Origin: Heliocidaris tuberculata
Lineage: Eukaryota; Echinodermata; Echinoidea; Camarodonta; Echinometridae
Direction of reading: 5' to 3'
Length of the DNA: 64,000 nucleotides
Assembly (NCBI GenBank): GCA_025618425.1
Contig: CM046845.1
Location: forward strand, 32,664,277-32,728,276
In this document: positions 49,200 to 62,225 of the stretch, in pieces
Numbering within the stretch: position 1 is the first letter of the stretch
How the letters are laid out: each line of letters begins with the position of its first letter
The notes under the pieces: generated by a model
What the model saw: only the letters and a program-made list of their open reading frames with translations
The model's database searches: none
What the model was told of the DNA's origin: nothing
Made by a program: the position numbers and the translations under genes

Positions 49200-49810
49200 G
49201 ATTTTATTTCATTTCATTTTCATTTTCAAAGAATGTAACAATAACTATTGTGCAATTAACAATATAAAGCAAATTAAAGAGCATTAACTTGCCTCTCATT
49301 TGCGTAGCAATTCCTGATATTTGTCTGGAAAGCCGGACGAGTATGGTATTTTGTTTACGAGCAAAATATAATTGTTGTTTGGTCCAAAATATTACACAGT
49401 TTATGGCATCATTTCATTTTTATTTGAAACCTATATAACAAAAATGTATTAATGTTAACTCTATTCTACAAAGTGTTACATTGGGTAACCAGTCGGTCAA
49501 ACGACTCCAAATCAATTTGGTCAGACACGTTACAAGAGTAAAAAATGCACCACACCTTCTTCTTCTCTTCCACAAAAAGAACAGTTTCTATCTAAAATTA
49601 TTTACAACTTTACAAGATCCTTATTCAAATATAATATTCTTTTTTGGAAAAAAAATTCTGTACTGGAAGTACCTTACTGTTGTATGCATTGTACACCGAA
49701 ATATCGCCCTAAAGTAATCTTGCATATATTTATCATCAAATACTATGCCATTTGCATACCATCTGTTACATAATATATTCAAATGATCATCCCTTTCGTT
49801 TAACATGATT
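49200..49810 (-). pseudogene. Decayed LINE 3' coding end
   Basis: Minus-strand translation around 49806-49621 gives YFRAIFRCTMHTTVRYFQYR, followed, after stops, by NCSFCGREEEGVVHFLL and then a short basic segment (ARKQNTILVRL). This order (RYFQYR, CxFC, ExExxxHFL) is the C-terminal Cys/His region of L1/RTE-type LINE reverse transcriptases. Several stops and frame breaks show that it is dead. The 5' part is absent. Confidence 0.65.
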
Positions 49811-50261
49811 TGTTATACTATTATGTCTACATCCTTTTTTTTTCTTCAACAAGAGAGTTTGAAGCATATAAGCAGGGCATAATGGTTCATTAACTTTTAT
49901 ATTATAACTTTCTGAGATTTATATTTGCATTTTAATAGGGAGTGATGGAGAGATATGTGAATGATAAGAGACAGGGTAAATGTAGGGACGAGATGAGGGC
50001 TGGAAGGGCTTTACGCATTTTAAAAGAAAAAGCAAGATACTAAAAATAAGGATCTAAGCAGCAAGAAGAGAATAAACATAAATATATTTAATTACAATAG
50101 CATTTTACAGACACCGGCAACCCGAGAGAAAAAGATTAGTTTAAGATGTGAGTTTGATAAACTGCCACCTAAGGCAGACGTGGGATTCAATGGAGGAGGC
50201 TATTATGATGAAAGGAGAGCGTAGATAGAATATAATCAGGGGTCATAGATGGTTTCATGTA

Positions 50262-50475
50262 AACGAGAGGTTTAAAACCTTGGCTGTGATGAGGAGGAGT
50301 GGGTTTGAAGCCCGTCATTTATAATCTACACATTTTCCTCCTCCCCTTTGGATGATGAGAGTACCGGTATCGGTGGGTAGCCGAGCTATGGCTGCATGGT
50401 GTAGCTTTGGAGCGCCCTAAGCACCATACATGAGAGGTGGCTGCAAGCGCTGTACAAGAATTCAATATTAGGCTT
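50262..50475 (+). mobile_element. tRNA-derived SINE, degenerate
   Basis: Degenerate head (gtttaaaaccttggctg, gggtttgaagccc) followed by the same body as the minus-strand copy at 47770-48016 (tataatctaca, ggagcgccctaagcacc, gcaagcgctgtacaagaatt). Confidence 0.6.
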
Positions 50476-50852
50476 ATCATCACTAATAACTAGTGTTATG
50501 GTCATCTATACGTATCCATTATATTGACCATTCAAAATACACCACCTCGTCACACCAACGTATACCCCGTTCATCAAGTCTCAGACTAAGTAGCCGGAAA
50601 TGAAATCGACGGGGTTGCTAGGGGTTAATGAGGGGGGGGGGGGGGTCAATCACTACCATGGACAAGTAGCAAGTGCATCCTTTCTCAAGGAGCTCTTTCA
50701 ATGACTTGCGGTCAATGCGGCCGAGGACCAGCGGGACAAGCCAAACTCTGTCCGCTATTGTTCGGGGGTCTGCAGTGATTGAATGAACGGGTATCAACGA
50801 CGGCAAGGAATGGGTATGACAGGGGAAGGATATGAGAACGATATAAGACGAT

Positions 50853-50855
50853 GAT

Positions 50856-50894
<39 letters not shown>

Positions 50895-50941
50895 TATATA
50901 TATATATATAGATAGATAGATAGATAGATAGATATATAGAT

Positions 50942-50986
<45 letters not shown>

Positions 50987-50989
50987 TAT

Positions 50990-51028
<39 letters not shown>

Positions 51029-51067
51029 TATATATATATATATATAGATAGATAGATAGATAGATAT

Positions 51068-51126
<59 letters not shown>

Positions 51127-51131
51127 TATAG

Positions 51132-51178
<47 letters not shown>
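50853..51178. repeat. GATA / TA / GA compound microsatellite
   Basis: Long gata runs interrupted by pure TA tracts (50893-50910, 50945-50984, 51027-51046), ending in a GA run. Prone to length change. Confidence 0.97.
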
Positions 51179-51182
<4 letters not shown>

Positions 51183-51919
51183 TGTTGAGAAAGAGAGATA
51201 AGGGTGGATTAAGGATTTAGAAATAATTAAATAAAATTATGGGGCACGCAAAAAACCTATACGTGCATGCTATGGGTAATGGTAGAAAAAGTGCCCACTT
51301 CCCCGTTCTAGATGGGTTCAGCCCCTGTCTACCAATCTTTGGATACGCCACTGTTATAAAATATGTGTTAAACAAAATTTATCAACTTTCCAGTTTGAAA
51401 AGAAATGATGATAAGAGAACGACGAGTCAGCTAGCTCAACAAGAAAAGGAAACAGAGAGAGAGAAAAAAAAATTAAGAAGGGGATGTTAGACTATGCCTA
51501 CAGGGGCTATCAGAGTGAACGGCTTCAAATTACAAAGTAGAGGAGGGGCATTTTATCATCGACAGTTCTGAAGCTGCTGTAAATAGAACTTTAAACCAGT
51601 GGTAGAAAAGAGAATACCCCTCCCATCGTGAAAGGAAAAAAAATAACATCTAGATTATATATTTAACCAAATAATAAAATCAAAGAGGCGAAATCATGCA
51701 TGGAAATGAAAATTAAAAATGGTTTAGTGCAAGTGCACTTCAGTCTCAGGGGCGATATATGTAAGACTGGAGGGAGAACAAAACACCTGCAAAATTTACT
51801 CTAGGATTACTCCGAGTTCCCTCCAATAACCCATTATTAGAATTCGATAACAATTAAAAAAACTTTAGTGGCAATTCATTTTAATAAAAACGTCTCTTAA
51901 AAACTCAAATTTCTTTTCG

Positions 51920-52350
51920 TGTCAAGTCAGGCGATATATCGGAGGCGCGCGCTCGCTCACATCGCAGGCAACAATTGTTCGGCCGTTGCCGAGAAATGAA
52001 CACAAATCATGGATATTTTTGAGAGGAAAATACGAAGAAAATAATGAACTTGTAACATCGGAGCGCTATATTACATGGAGATTAAATCAAGCATCACCAC
52101 ATTATTATGAAGTCATGAATACCCGGTGAGGCACTGGGGAGGCACTGGGGACCATTCAATAGACGCCTAGTGTGCTTATCTTGTTTGAACAAGAAGTTGT
52201 AATTTTCATATTTAGTCCCTAATCACTGATCTCAACTATCAATCATTTTCGTGCCATGCGCGCGCGCGTCGTAGCGGGTTGATGCCGTACCGTGGCTGGC
52301 TAGCCTCCGAGTGCAGGTGCATGGGGTGTGTACGGGGGAAGAAGTCTCCA
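51920..52350. promoter_or_regulatory. CpG-containing patch, candidate distal regulatory element
   Basis: Contains ggcgcgcgctcgctc, the palindromic acaattgt (a possible Sox-type site) and atgcgcgcgcgcgtcgtagcg in otherwise AT-rich DNA, 4.4 kb before the FoxQ1 start. Composition is the only evidence. Confidence 0.2.
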
Positions 52351-53831
52351 TCATAGGCATAGGGCAAGTCCTATGTGCTGTGACATTGCGATTTATCCAC
52401 TAGATTTGATTTCTGACTTTTTGAGTATTCATGAGGCACCCGTTCTGGGTGTTGGTCTAGGGTGTTGGTCTGCTGGTAAGGGTAGACATGGACGTGAAGG
52501 CAACCCACAGAGACCCGTCAACACATCTCTGCTATCTTGAGATGCATGCAGACACTCATGAATTCAAAACTCCTCATAGCTGAATCGATCCCAGGCATTG
52601 GTTGTTTTCAGCCCGCGGCTTATGAGGGACGGCATCGCACAGCTTCGGGCCAGCATGAAACTAAGCTTTACATCCATTATATTCACATACCTTTTTTCAT
52701 TTCTTTTTTATCACCACTTTCCTCCAATTTCCTTGTGTATCTCATCAATGACTTCGTCGTTCGGTCGCCTGCGCGTTCATCGCATCATGAATAGCGGGAT
52801 GCTGACGAGCGTTCGTCTACAAGTCCGCCACACGAGTATCGTTTGACCCCCATATCAGCTATCCAACCTCACCGGTATTAGTCCTTTTGTTGTTCATTTG
52901 CTGGTATTTTCATCGCCTGAAATGCTGCTGATTTCGCCTCGAAATTGATTACGATTAAGTCTGTCTTCTCTATGAGCAACGCTAAAGACGTTTAAATATG
53001 ACAGTAATCGCCCGTTCTTAAACCGAAGATTTTGACGGCAAGAAATGGCACGTGCGGGACGGCGGCGCATCGCTGGCCCGGAGATCCCCCGTGGTGATGG
53101 ATGAGTAGAGTCGAGTGCCAGCGGCTTTCAGTCAGCTCCTTTATTATCACTAAAGAGCTGCCAGCAGCGAGCGGCCGTTCAAACATCTCGACTCATTCAA
53201 AGAATTTCCTTAGATCAGCGATCATCGTAACGCTATGAAATTCTTGTTACAATTACGCTCATATTGAACTGAAACTCTTCTCTGCTCAACAACATCAATC
53301 TCGAGATATACACGGAGCTAGAAATATCAGCGGAGGAAAATCTCAGAGGACAAATGAAAAAGATTGTGAATGATATATCGACATCGCCGATTTATGGTCA
53401 AAATAGCCACTCACGTTAATTGAAAGGGATCTTTTCGTAATAAAATAAACACCAATAATTTATTAGCGGAGTTGCTCTCTATCTCTCTCTCTCTGTTCCC
53501 ATCTTTCCCTTTCCCTGCTTAGAATGCATCACGACATACACTTCTTCTTACAACTGTATAAGTAAAAGTAATTTTTGTCCAAACAGGCTCACGCGCTTTT
53601 TGTTAGAATGTGCGATTTCAAAAATGGATCTCATCAGTTTAATCTTTAACATCTCTTATGAATGCGAATGCCAGGTTAAATGTACCTTTAATAGGGACAT
53701 AAATTTACTTATACGAATGTTGCAACGGAATATTAACAAATAAATGTTTTCATGAAACATTAAACATGGTCAGTTAACTACCGTTCTTTTCTTTAATGTT
53801 CTTCTAACTTCTACGCGTGCTATATCAATCT

Positions 53832-53978
53832 GGGCCAGGTTTCATAAAACTTGTTATCAATGACAACTGGCCCATTTGTATGACAAATTTGCTCTCAGCC
53901 AATCAGATTCAAGGATTTCAGTAGCTTTTAACAATTATTGTAACTTGTTACCGATAACAAGTTTTATGAAACGGGGCC
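53832..53978. mobile_element. Short MITE related to 23091-23228
   Basis: Left ggtttcataaaacttgttatc and right gataacaagttttatgaaac form inverted ends between gggcc and ggggcc. The middle (53881-53933) matches the interior of the element at 23091-23228 (aaatttgctctcagccaatc, gattcaaggattt). Confidence 0.8.
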
Positions 53979-55138
53979 TAGTATAGACCCTTCATGACCA
54001 CGGGAAAGTGGCGCCGTTTTCATACATGTATTCCGATGACAAAATCTAGAAATACCAATTCTAGAATTTCATTAATTTAATTTTCAAAAAAGTCATGATC
54101 AATATGATAAATTACCATTTAATTTAATTTTTCGTTTGGGGAGAACATTTCATATGAAAAATATAGGCCAAGGCAATATTGGTATTTTTTTTTGGTATTT
54201 TATTAAGAAACTTCATTGACATTGACATCAATATTTTGTTTTACAATACAAAGAGCATTAGTATAAAGAAAAGTAACAATCATGTGGAAATGATATGGAA
54301 ACAAAGAGAGCAAATGTAGCAAATCATAATAAGATTACTGAGGTTTAACATGTGACAAATTATATAACATTATCAAATTAATATCATATTGATATAAGTA
54401 AAGAAATTGAAAATCATAATGTCGCTACTCATATTCAATGTGACAATCAATTGGTAAGCCAGACTGACGATAGCAATGCCTGAATTATTACCTGAATATT
54501 CAAATAACAAACAATTATTAAATCATTACATCTTGATATTATTTTTTGTTATTTGAATGTTTACCTGGAATGATCAGAACTTACATTACCTGAATATTAC
54601 ACTAATGTGTATACACTAATACACTAAAAGCCTTGCAGATTTACAACGGAGATGCACAAGAGACTAGCACTTTATAGACAAGCATTTTAGATTCGTTTAA
54701 ACCGACACTCCGTTAGACTCAAAGGAAGGGAATGTATGATGTGATTAATAATTTCTGAGCGGTAGGAAATATCAACCGTTATTTTTAAGCAACAATTTCT
54801 TTTAATAACAATTTATGAAATGCTTTGACAGCGGAAGGACGCCGATATAACCTTGAAATCAATATACCTGGCTTTGATTGACTAATTGTTGGAATTCAAT
54901 CGCACAATTAAAATTAGCTGACAATGAAACTCGGGAAGGAAGAAGTGATATTATCATATAGTGAACGGAGAAGAAGAGCGAAATTAAAGATATGGGAGGA
55001 ATGGGAAGGAGCATCTTATAAATAGTGGTAAAGAGAGGGAAGTTAGGTTGGGAAATGAAACAAAGCACAGAAATATTTTGTTTCCAAACAACCTTTCTTT
55101 AAGATTTTTAGAAGATGAGAAGAGATATATATTAATGT

Positions 55139-55185
<47 letters not shown>

Positions 55186-55453
55186 TAAAGTTAAAGGGAA
55201 CGAAGAAGGAAAATGGAAGTAGAGAGAGTTAGAGAGAAGGGGACAGTGAAAGTGAGAAAATGAAAACTAAAGAGATAAGGAGAGGAAAAGGGAAGGGGGA
55301 AGAGGCTGGAAAAGGTAGAATATTGGATTTCCAGTTCAATTCAGAATGGTAGAATTAACATAAATTTCATAATCCATTCCCTGATTAATTTCAAAATATA
55401 GCAACTCTTTAAGATTCATGTGTTTAATTATGAAAAAAGAATGATTCGTAAGA

Positions 55454-55511
<58 letters not shown>

Positions 55512-55903
55512 TGGGGGAGAGAGAGGGAGAGATGGGGGAGAGAGAGATGGAATAGAGAGAGAGAGAGAGAGAGATGGGATAGAGAGAGAGAGATGGGGAC
55601 GGAGATTGGAAGAGAGATGAGGGATAGAGAGAGAGAAAGATAGGGAGAGAGAGAGAGAGAGGGAGGGGGAGATAGAAAGTGAAAAAGGGGAGGGATTAAA
55701 AACCAAATTGAAAAAAAAAATCGACTCTTTTCACGGCACAAATGCTTTTAAACATGACAAAGAGTACGAGCGGAAGAGAGAAGCAGCCAGCTAGCCAAAT
55801 CTATTGGCGCGCTTGGTAGTAAAAAAGAGCAACCGAATACAGTGGCGGAGATATAAAAAGGAAGAGAGAGAGAGAAAGAGAGAAAGAGAGAGAATGAGAG
55901 AGT

Positions 55904-55951
<48 letters not shown>

Positions 55952-55990
55952 CCGAGAAAGATGGGAGACGGAGGAAAATACACACATCTA
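55139..55990. repeat. GA-rich repeats upstream of FoxQ1
   Basis: GA runs at 55139-55173, 55455-55680 and 55860-55950 with short ATGGGGGAGAG-type units. The opposite-strand ORFs rich in Ser and Leu are compositional. Confidence 0.9.
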
Positions 55991-56740
55991 ATCACCGCTT
56001 TCTTATTGGCTTCTTGGGTTGTCTTAGTACAAACAGAGATTTTGTGTGCGTCTGCGTGCTACTGCATTGCGTGCTTGCTTGGATCTTCGAGTGTGCGAGC
56101 ATCCAAGAAAGTGGTATTTTTTTCCCCTCCTCATCTCTCAACTTGAGACTGGCGTAAAGCATTGTTGGTCGATCAACCAGGGCGTTAATCTAAAGGCAAA
56201 GACTCTCCTTATATATTGAGTGGCTACTTAAACTGATAAGGACAGTCCCTCTCTTATTTCCAAACTTGTTTCTTTCGCTCTCGAGAGAAACTTCATTAGA
56301 TGAGTGTGTCGAATTTAGTCTTGGACTGCAAGTCAAGGATGACACATTCTTTTAAGGAATTGAGCCAAATCTTATCGTCATCTCGAAATCTGATTTTTCC
56401 AGATACTTCTTAGAAGTTGACTTTTTCTGACCCGCAGGCTGATTTATTTCTTGGTAGTGAAGACATATTGTTTATTTCATCCCTCCGAAGTTCATCAATC
56501 CTTAATGAACGTTGATGGTTGCTGATGAATTCAAACTCATCGAACTTTTTCGCGACTTGAAAATAATTCGGCTCGCTTCTCAATGAGAAGCATCAAATTT
56601 GTAAATGTTGTATAGTATGAATTGACAATAGAAAGATAACTGAAGAGGAGAGAAATCAGAGTGACTCCTGAATTACGAATTTTAACTTACCAACATTAAT
56701 ATTAAAAACTTCTGGAAATCAAACAATTATTTTTCTCGAG
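55991..56740 (+). other. Probable promoter and 5' UTR region of FoxQ1
   Basis: About 750 bases without repeats or genes. A tatatatt motif at 56211 is a possible TATA element; the transcription start cannot be placed from sequence. Confidence 0.3.
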
Positions 56741-58189
56741 ATGGCATGTGTGGCAAACCATGAATCTTGTCTAAGATTAAGTCCATCAATGGAAGAGAGG
56801 TGTTACATCAGCAACATGGACGATTCCAATGTTCCTGAAGACTTAAGTATGCGACCACGTGAGACCGTGATTTGGTGCCCGGCCGAAGAGGTGATCGAGT
56901 CGCGAGGTGATGACGAATCACTGCCGAATACCTCCCCACCCTCATCGTCGTCATCGACAAGTAAAGTCACAGAAATTATCGGGCACGAGGAAGCCCTTCG
57001 AGAGCCTACGGTATCGTATTCGAACCACGAGGAAAGACTTCGTGAAGCGATGACAGCGATGTCAGAACGAGAAGAGCGGTATCGTACTTCGATGACATTT
57101 CCAGAAAGAACGGAGTCGTACCGTGATTCTATTACGGGGTTGCCGAACAAAGGAAAGCTCGTCAACAACGCTGACATAAGCATCCCCCTAACGACATCGA
57201 CGACAACGCTACCCAAACCTAAGGGCAAACCGACATATCACCGCCATCCTAAACCACCATTTTCTTACATCGCTTTGATTGCCATGGCAATTCGTGATTC
57301 TCCATCTGGGAAGCTTACCCTAGCCGAGATCAACGAGTATTTGATGAAGAAGTTTCCATTCTTCCGCGGTAGCTACACTGGTTGGCGAAACTCAGTTCGA
57401 CATAATCTCTCGCTCAATGAATGCTTCCGAAAGATTCTACGGGATCCATCAAGACCATGGGGTAAAGATAATTACTGGACAATCAACGAGAGTAGCGAAT
57501 ATACCTTCGCTGACGGAGTGTTTCGACGTCGACGAAAGCGCATTTCGAAACGAGCGGCGCAAAGTCAGAAAGCCCAAGAACGTCGTGATAAGGAGATTGC
57601 AAGGAGAGAAAGACAAAAGTTTTCGAAGTTTTCAGGACCTTTCAGTATCGATAGCATTCTTGGTGAAGACGATGATAGTCGGGATAATGACCAGGATGAC
57701 GATGTTGAAATGACATTGAATGAAAATGACTGCAAAGAAATGCATGAATCGGTGAGTATTCCAAAGTCGTCGTCATTACGTGCCGTGGTAGATCAGCGTA
57801 TCAGAGATGCGGCGAACGCCGCTGCGGCTGCCGCTGGAGCCCCGCCACTCATGAGTCGAATGATACCTGCAGGGTTCGCCCGAAGCATGATCCCGATGTG
57901 GAACTCCATTTACCCTGGGTCTCGTATCCCATCTCGATCACCGTTTCCCGGACTAGGGTGTTGCCCGATACCTCTGGCCCGTTACCCGGCGTTAGAAGCC
58001 CTCCAGCAACACGCTAGGCAGCAATTTCAGCACGGTTCAGCACTTCCGTTCCCCATGGCTATGCCTGCTGGCCCCGTGCGCCCGGTACTCCCCCGTCCAG
58101 GACAACTCATCTACCCGTTATGTCAACCGGCGTTCCGCACGGAGCATGGAAAAGGCTCCAAGTTCTGCTTTGATCATATCGCATCATGA
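56741..58189 (+). CDS. FoxQ1: Forkhead transcription factor FoxQ1, intronless
   Basis: DNA-binding transcription factor of the forkhead (winged-helix) family, nuclear. 482 residues in one exon; ATG in good context (G at -3 and +4). The forkhead domain spans about 170-268: [101 protein letters not shown] with [20 protein letters not shown] and [16 protein letters not shown] matches vertebrate FOXQ1 as I remember it, more closely than FoxQ2 or other classes. After the domain lie a basic coiled stretch (269-295), an eh1-like Groucho-binding motif FSIDSILG at 301-308, an acidic segment, a short poly-Ala run and a Pro-rich tail. The N-terminal region is acidic and Ser-rich. In other bilaterians FoxQ1 can neighbour FoxC, FoxF and FoxL1; none are in this window. 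Confidence 0.93.
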   Translation: MACVANHESCLRLSPSMEERCYISNMDDSNVPEDLSMRPRETVIWCPAEEVIESRGDDESLPNTSPPSSSSSTSKVTEIIGHEEALREPTVSYSNHEERLREAMTAMSEREERYRTSMTFPERTESYRDSITGLPNKGKLVNNADISIPLTTSTTTLPKPKGKPTYHRHPKPPFSYIALIAMAIRDSPSGKLTLAEINEYLMKKFPFFRGSYTGWRNSVRHNLSLNECFRKILRDPSRPWGKDNYWTINESSEYTFADGVFRRRRKRISKRAAQSQKAQERRDKEIARRERQKFSKFSGPFSIDSILGEDDDSRDNDQDDDVEMTLNENDCKEMHESVSIPKSSSLRAVVDQRIRDAANAAAAAAGAPPLMSRMIPAGFARSMIPMWNSIYPGSRIPSRSPFPGLGCCPIPLARYPALEALQQHARQQFQHGSALPFPMAMPAGPVRPVLPRPGQLIYPLCQPAFRTEHGKGSKFCFDHIAS

Positions 58190-60780
58190 TAATAACTTGA
58201 TTCATGAAAAAAACTAGATTCATGGTTCGTTTAAATTCTATTAAAGCCAAATGAACTTTGTTATTCTCCATCATTTTCATGTTTAAGGCTTGTAAAGTTT
58301 ATCCTTGTATTTATTTTTTATTCATCTCTACAAGTCGATTACATGAATTCTGAACTTGATTTGACATCATTCATTCATCTTTATTTATGTCGAGAATAGC
58401 TGCGACTCGCCCACGTCATGTCGGTATTAGAAGTCGCTCAATCAACTCTACTCATTGATTACGATTGGAAGGAAACACCCACATATATACACCCACGTTT
58501 TTCATCTTATTCACTTTCTAGCTATGTAGAGAGCGAAATATTTAAACCATCTAAAGCTCATTTGATTTCTGTTTTCTATTGATGCAATATGATTTGGACA
58601 ACATACAGACTTGCTCAATAGTTGTCCTAGACATGTAGAAATGTTTTATATCCAATAATGTACATTAGTCATGTTAGTTACAAGCTGCAAAATCAATCTT
58701 ACAAAGAGTATCTGCTTTATCCTTAACTATTTTTTCAATCTATAATAGGCATCTCTTTCATTCAGAATAGAAAAATTGTATTGAATATATGCCGATGTTT
58801 GTAGCGTAGGAGGTGAGGTTTTTACATAGAGGATTGTTCAAATGCTTTGTATATGATCTGAGGAATGATTGTACCTTCGTTGCATAATTTTGAAGATTGT
58901 TCGGTCGGACTATGAAAACGAAAAATGCTTTCTATTTTTCTAACAGAGTGAAGCATTGTAAGAAAGCATTAAGACTTTGCTGTGATCAAGGGTCATTTTA
59001 AAAACCAAACTTCATTGTGAACTACCTTCTTCTATATATATATATTAGATCTTTTGATCATTATTAATACCGTGATATATAAAGCCTATAACATGCTTTT
59101 GTCTAATCGCAAGGGATGAAAGAAAAGTTAGTTATTGGTATTATCTAAACCTGTGAAGGATACTTTGACGTCTAATTTGTGAATCCAAATTAAGTGTTAC
59201 TGATATATTCTTTACCCTTGTCACCATGGTCACACATACCGCTGAACAGAAATCAGATCTGATTCAGTAATGTTTGTGAATTGTCAGACTAATTATAATA
59301 TGGCATTTACAATTTAAATCAAAGGTATAGAGCCGCGCTATTTAAAAAGATGACAATGTTATTTAATGAGTTAAACGATTCCTTTCGTGATGATTTCTCA
59401 TTTTCGATTTTACTTCCTATTCAACTTCGACCAGCGAGAGTGCTGCGGTCTGACTGATTTTAGCGATACAATAAATTATAATCATGATCATAGATACTAA
59501 AGGTAAAATACCACCTTCCTATTTCACAAGGTTTAGCAATCATTGGTCAATTTTTAGGGCTGCCAATAAATATCTTGGTATCTTGGTGAAAGAGTATTAA
59601 TATGAGCACGCGTTAAGATATAACATTTTAGAAATAGTCATCGCTATCGATGGTTTTTTCCATAAGCTTGTGTTTTCTTTTTCATGAAAAATGCATATTC
59701 TGTGAACAAATCTAAAGTGTGCATGAATTGTATGTAATTATTACTGGGTATAAAGAACTTAAACCATTTAAACACTTGATTTAATAAACCAAGGAAATTA
59801 ATAATAAAAAATAATAAAGGGAGTCATATCGAATTTAATTTGTGAAGGCATTGTAAAAAATAAGATTAAACATTGCAAGAATATGAGTTTAAATATTTTG
59901 AGCCTCGGTATGTATATCAATCAGTAAATTGTCTCGTGAACCATTCTAATGACGTTGTTCCCTTTTGATATTCTAAAAATCTCTAATATTCCTTTTCGAA
60001 GTATAACAAAATTCTCATATAGCCTTGTGAATCTGTATACCACATCTTTACAAATAAACTTCACCCAAATTCATAATTGGTGAACCGTATTTCTAAAGTT
60101 TGGAACAGTACCTAACAATTCATTTAAATTCATATTTTTGATTATTGGGAACTGTTTTCAATTCTGACGAAAATTATGAAATGAATGTTTGTTGAATATT
60201 TTTTGTGTACTGTGGAAAATGACAGACTATAACAGGGGCAGTTTGGGTATGAATAAATTTTTTTTTTTTCTAAGATAAGTTTTTCGGAGGGGGATCTTAA
60301 ATAATTGTAGGTAGTCGTGACTATAGCTGTATGAAGTACATGTTTTAGATAATATTTCTATAAAAGGATTGTTAATATCCTTATGCATAGAACATTGATG
60401 ACAATTTTGTTAAAGTGTAATTTTCTAAACCAAAAAAATATAAACGGAATTGATCATTCCATTTCATGGGCATTCAGTCGTATGATATTCCCTTTTTCTA
60501 TTTGTTGTTTTATAGATGAGTTTGTACAATGTACAGTAAATTAAACCAGTTTGTTAACGTGAAATGTTCATTAAATTTGGCATTAATTCTGTCGATAAAA
60601 AAATAGGTTTTGTGTAAGTTGATGTTTGCGGTACATAAAATACATCCATGCATGCCATGGATTTTAAATCCATCGCCCTGTTAAGTTGGCATCATTGAAA
60701 ATGATTTCGTTAACGTTTGATAAATCACAGCTTGATATTTGCGTATGTCATAATATTAGCATGACGTATACTTATTTCTT

Positions 60781-60783
<3 letters not shown>
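58190..60783 (+). other. FoxQ1 3' UTR and AT-rich flank
   Basis: No gene is visible. Several AATAAA motifs (for example near 59470, 59773 and 60053) could end the transcript. There is a T run near 60258. Confidence 0.35.

Positions 60784-60831
<48 letters not shown>
60784..60831. repeat. GA microsatellite
   Basis: Over 20 uninterrupted ga units. Confidence 0.97.
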
Positions 60832-61364
60832 TGTAATTGCGTTAAAGGTCAGAAATTATGGTAGAATATAGGCCTGCACAATATTTAAAAGATCATACAA
60901 GACAACATCGCTCAATTTTCAACCTTTTATGGTATTTACATGATCTCACTGTTCAATCGAATATAAGGAACGAAATTATTTTGATTTATGATTTTCTGTT
61001 TATGAATTTACATAAAGGATTCAATTCCGTAAGTATTACTCTCTAGTCCCTGTTAGTTCGCTTTCTGTATTACTACGATTCCATATTTCTTCTCGTGGTA
61101 TTCATCCGTACGGATGTGAATTTCATAAAAATGGATTCACATCAAAAGCTCTGATACTATGAATTCTTTGACATTAAATTCTAAATGTTAAACAGTAAAT
61201 ATCATAAAATATGAAAGATTTGATTTATTTCTCTTTCAATCTTCAGCGTATTTCAGGCTGTGGCGCATTATATCTTTTTATAATGTGGCGAAGAGTTATA
61301 TAATTCGTTTTAAAACATTCTAATTTCCAGTAATCAGGAGTTGACATTAAAAAAAAGAAGAAAG

Positions 61365-61400
61365 AAACACACACACACACACACACACAAACACACACAT
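61365..61400. repeat. CA microsatellite
   Basis: acacacac run. A second one is at 62257-62292. Confidence 0.95.
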
Positions 61401-61469
61401 GTTGGTATTAATATGCCAAACATCATTTATTTAATGTACGATAAAAGAGTAATGTAGATAAAATGCCTT

Positions 61470-61543
61470 GCTCAAGGACGTAAGCGCAGTGCAGGGGATC
61501 GAACCGCTCAAGTTTTTAAACCACTCAACTACAACACCTGTAC
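61470..61543 (-). mobile_element. tRNA-like SINE head fragment
   Basis: The minus strand reads tacaggtgttgtagttgagtgg (A-box-like) and gcggttcgatcccc (B-box-like), related to the head of the SINE at 47770-48016. The body is missing. Confidence 0.55.
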
Positions 61544-62077
61544 TATATTCATGACATATTCACGGAAATATTTGATAGCCCTAATGTTAAAAAAAGCGGC
61601 ATGTTAAAGTCTCCAAAGGGAAATTATGGACAGGAACGGAACAAAGAGTGCAACCAGTAATAACAACAGTCATTTGAAAAATAGGGGAAAATGCTTAAAA
61701 GGAGAATGATACTGATGGAATATCAGTTCAGAGAGAGCAAGTCGAATGATACGGACGGAAGGGCAGAAAGGGGGAGAGTGATAAATAGAAGAGGGGGACA
61801 GAGAGCGATGAGTAAGGTTGAAGAGAGCGAGAGAGAGAGAGAGAGAGAAGGAGTATATTGAGGTTGCTTCTTGATGATAATGTAGGCTTATTGTTACATG
61901 TATCTTATATCGATGATAATAAAAAAAAATGTATTCCGGATCGATCATATAGAAATCAATAAGCCGAGTCACTTCGATAAAATATCTTCGTTTTGTTGTT
62001 GCTATGACAACCAAGTTTAAGAGTCATCCATGGCAACCCTACATCGATACCTATAAATTGTGTATAACATAATCAGT

Positions 62078-62225
62078 GATAAGGAGTTGGTCTAGCGGTA
62101 ACGTCTACGGGCAGCTCTTTGTATTCGCCTATACAAACTTACTCTGATCGGACCCAGGTTCGAATCTCAGTCACGTCTTTCGGATGGTGACGTTAAAGGT
62201 CGGTCCCAGACGTAAATCATCATAT
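62078..62225 (+). mobile_element. tRNA-derived SINE of a second type
   Basis: A box tggtctagcgg at 62089-62099 and B box ggttcgaatctc near 62158-62169, with a longer spacing than a true tRNA, then ctttcggatggtgacgttaa. A lone A-box-like piece, gagttggtctctaagcggtaga, at 63666-63687 may be a related fragment. Not a functional tRNA: no closing acceptor stem. Confidence 0.6.

Larger units (their letters stand above)
51190..55138. other. Intergenic region upstream of FoxQ1
   Basis: No gene is supported. Two patches contain more G+C and CpG than the surroundings: 51,920-52,350 and about 52,990-53,190. A MITE lies at 53832-53978. The rest is AT-rich, notably 54,180-54,620. Confidence 0.35.

Noticed and set aside
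56803..57228. 141-codon ORF antisense to FoxQ1
   Set aside because: Opposite-strand shadow of the coding N-terminal region; no motif or independent support.
57417..57713. 98-codon ORF in another frame of FoxQ1
   Set aside because: Lies within the forkhead coding region in a different frame; the forkhead frame is clearly the real one.
62089..62169. Functional tRNA gene
   Set aside because: A and B boxes are present but the spacing is too long and no acceptor stem closes; it fits a SINE head.
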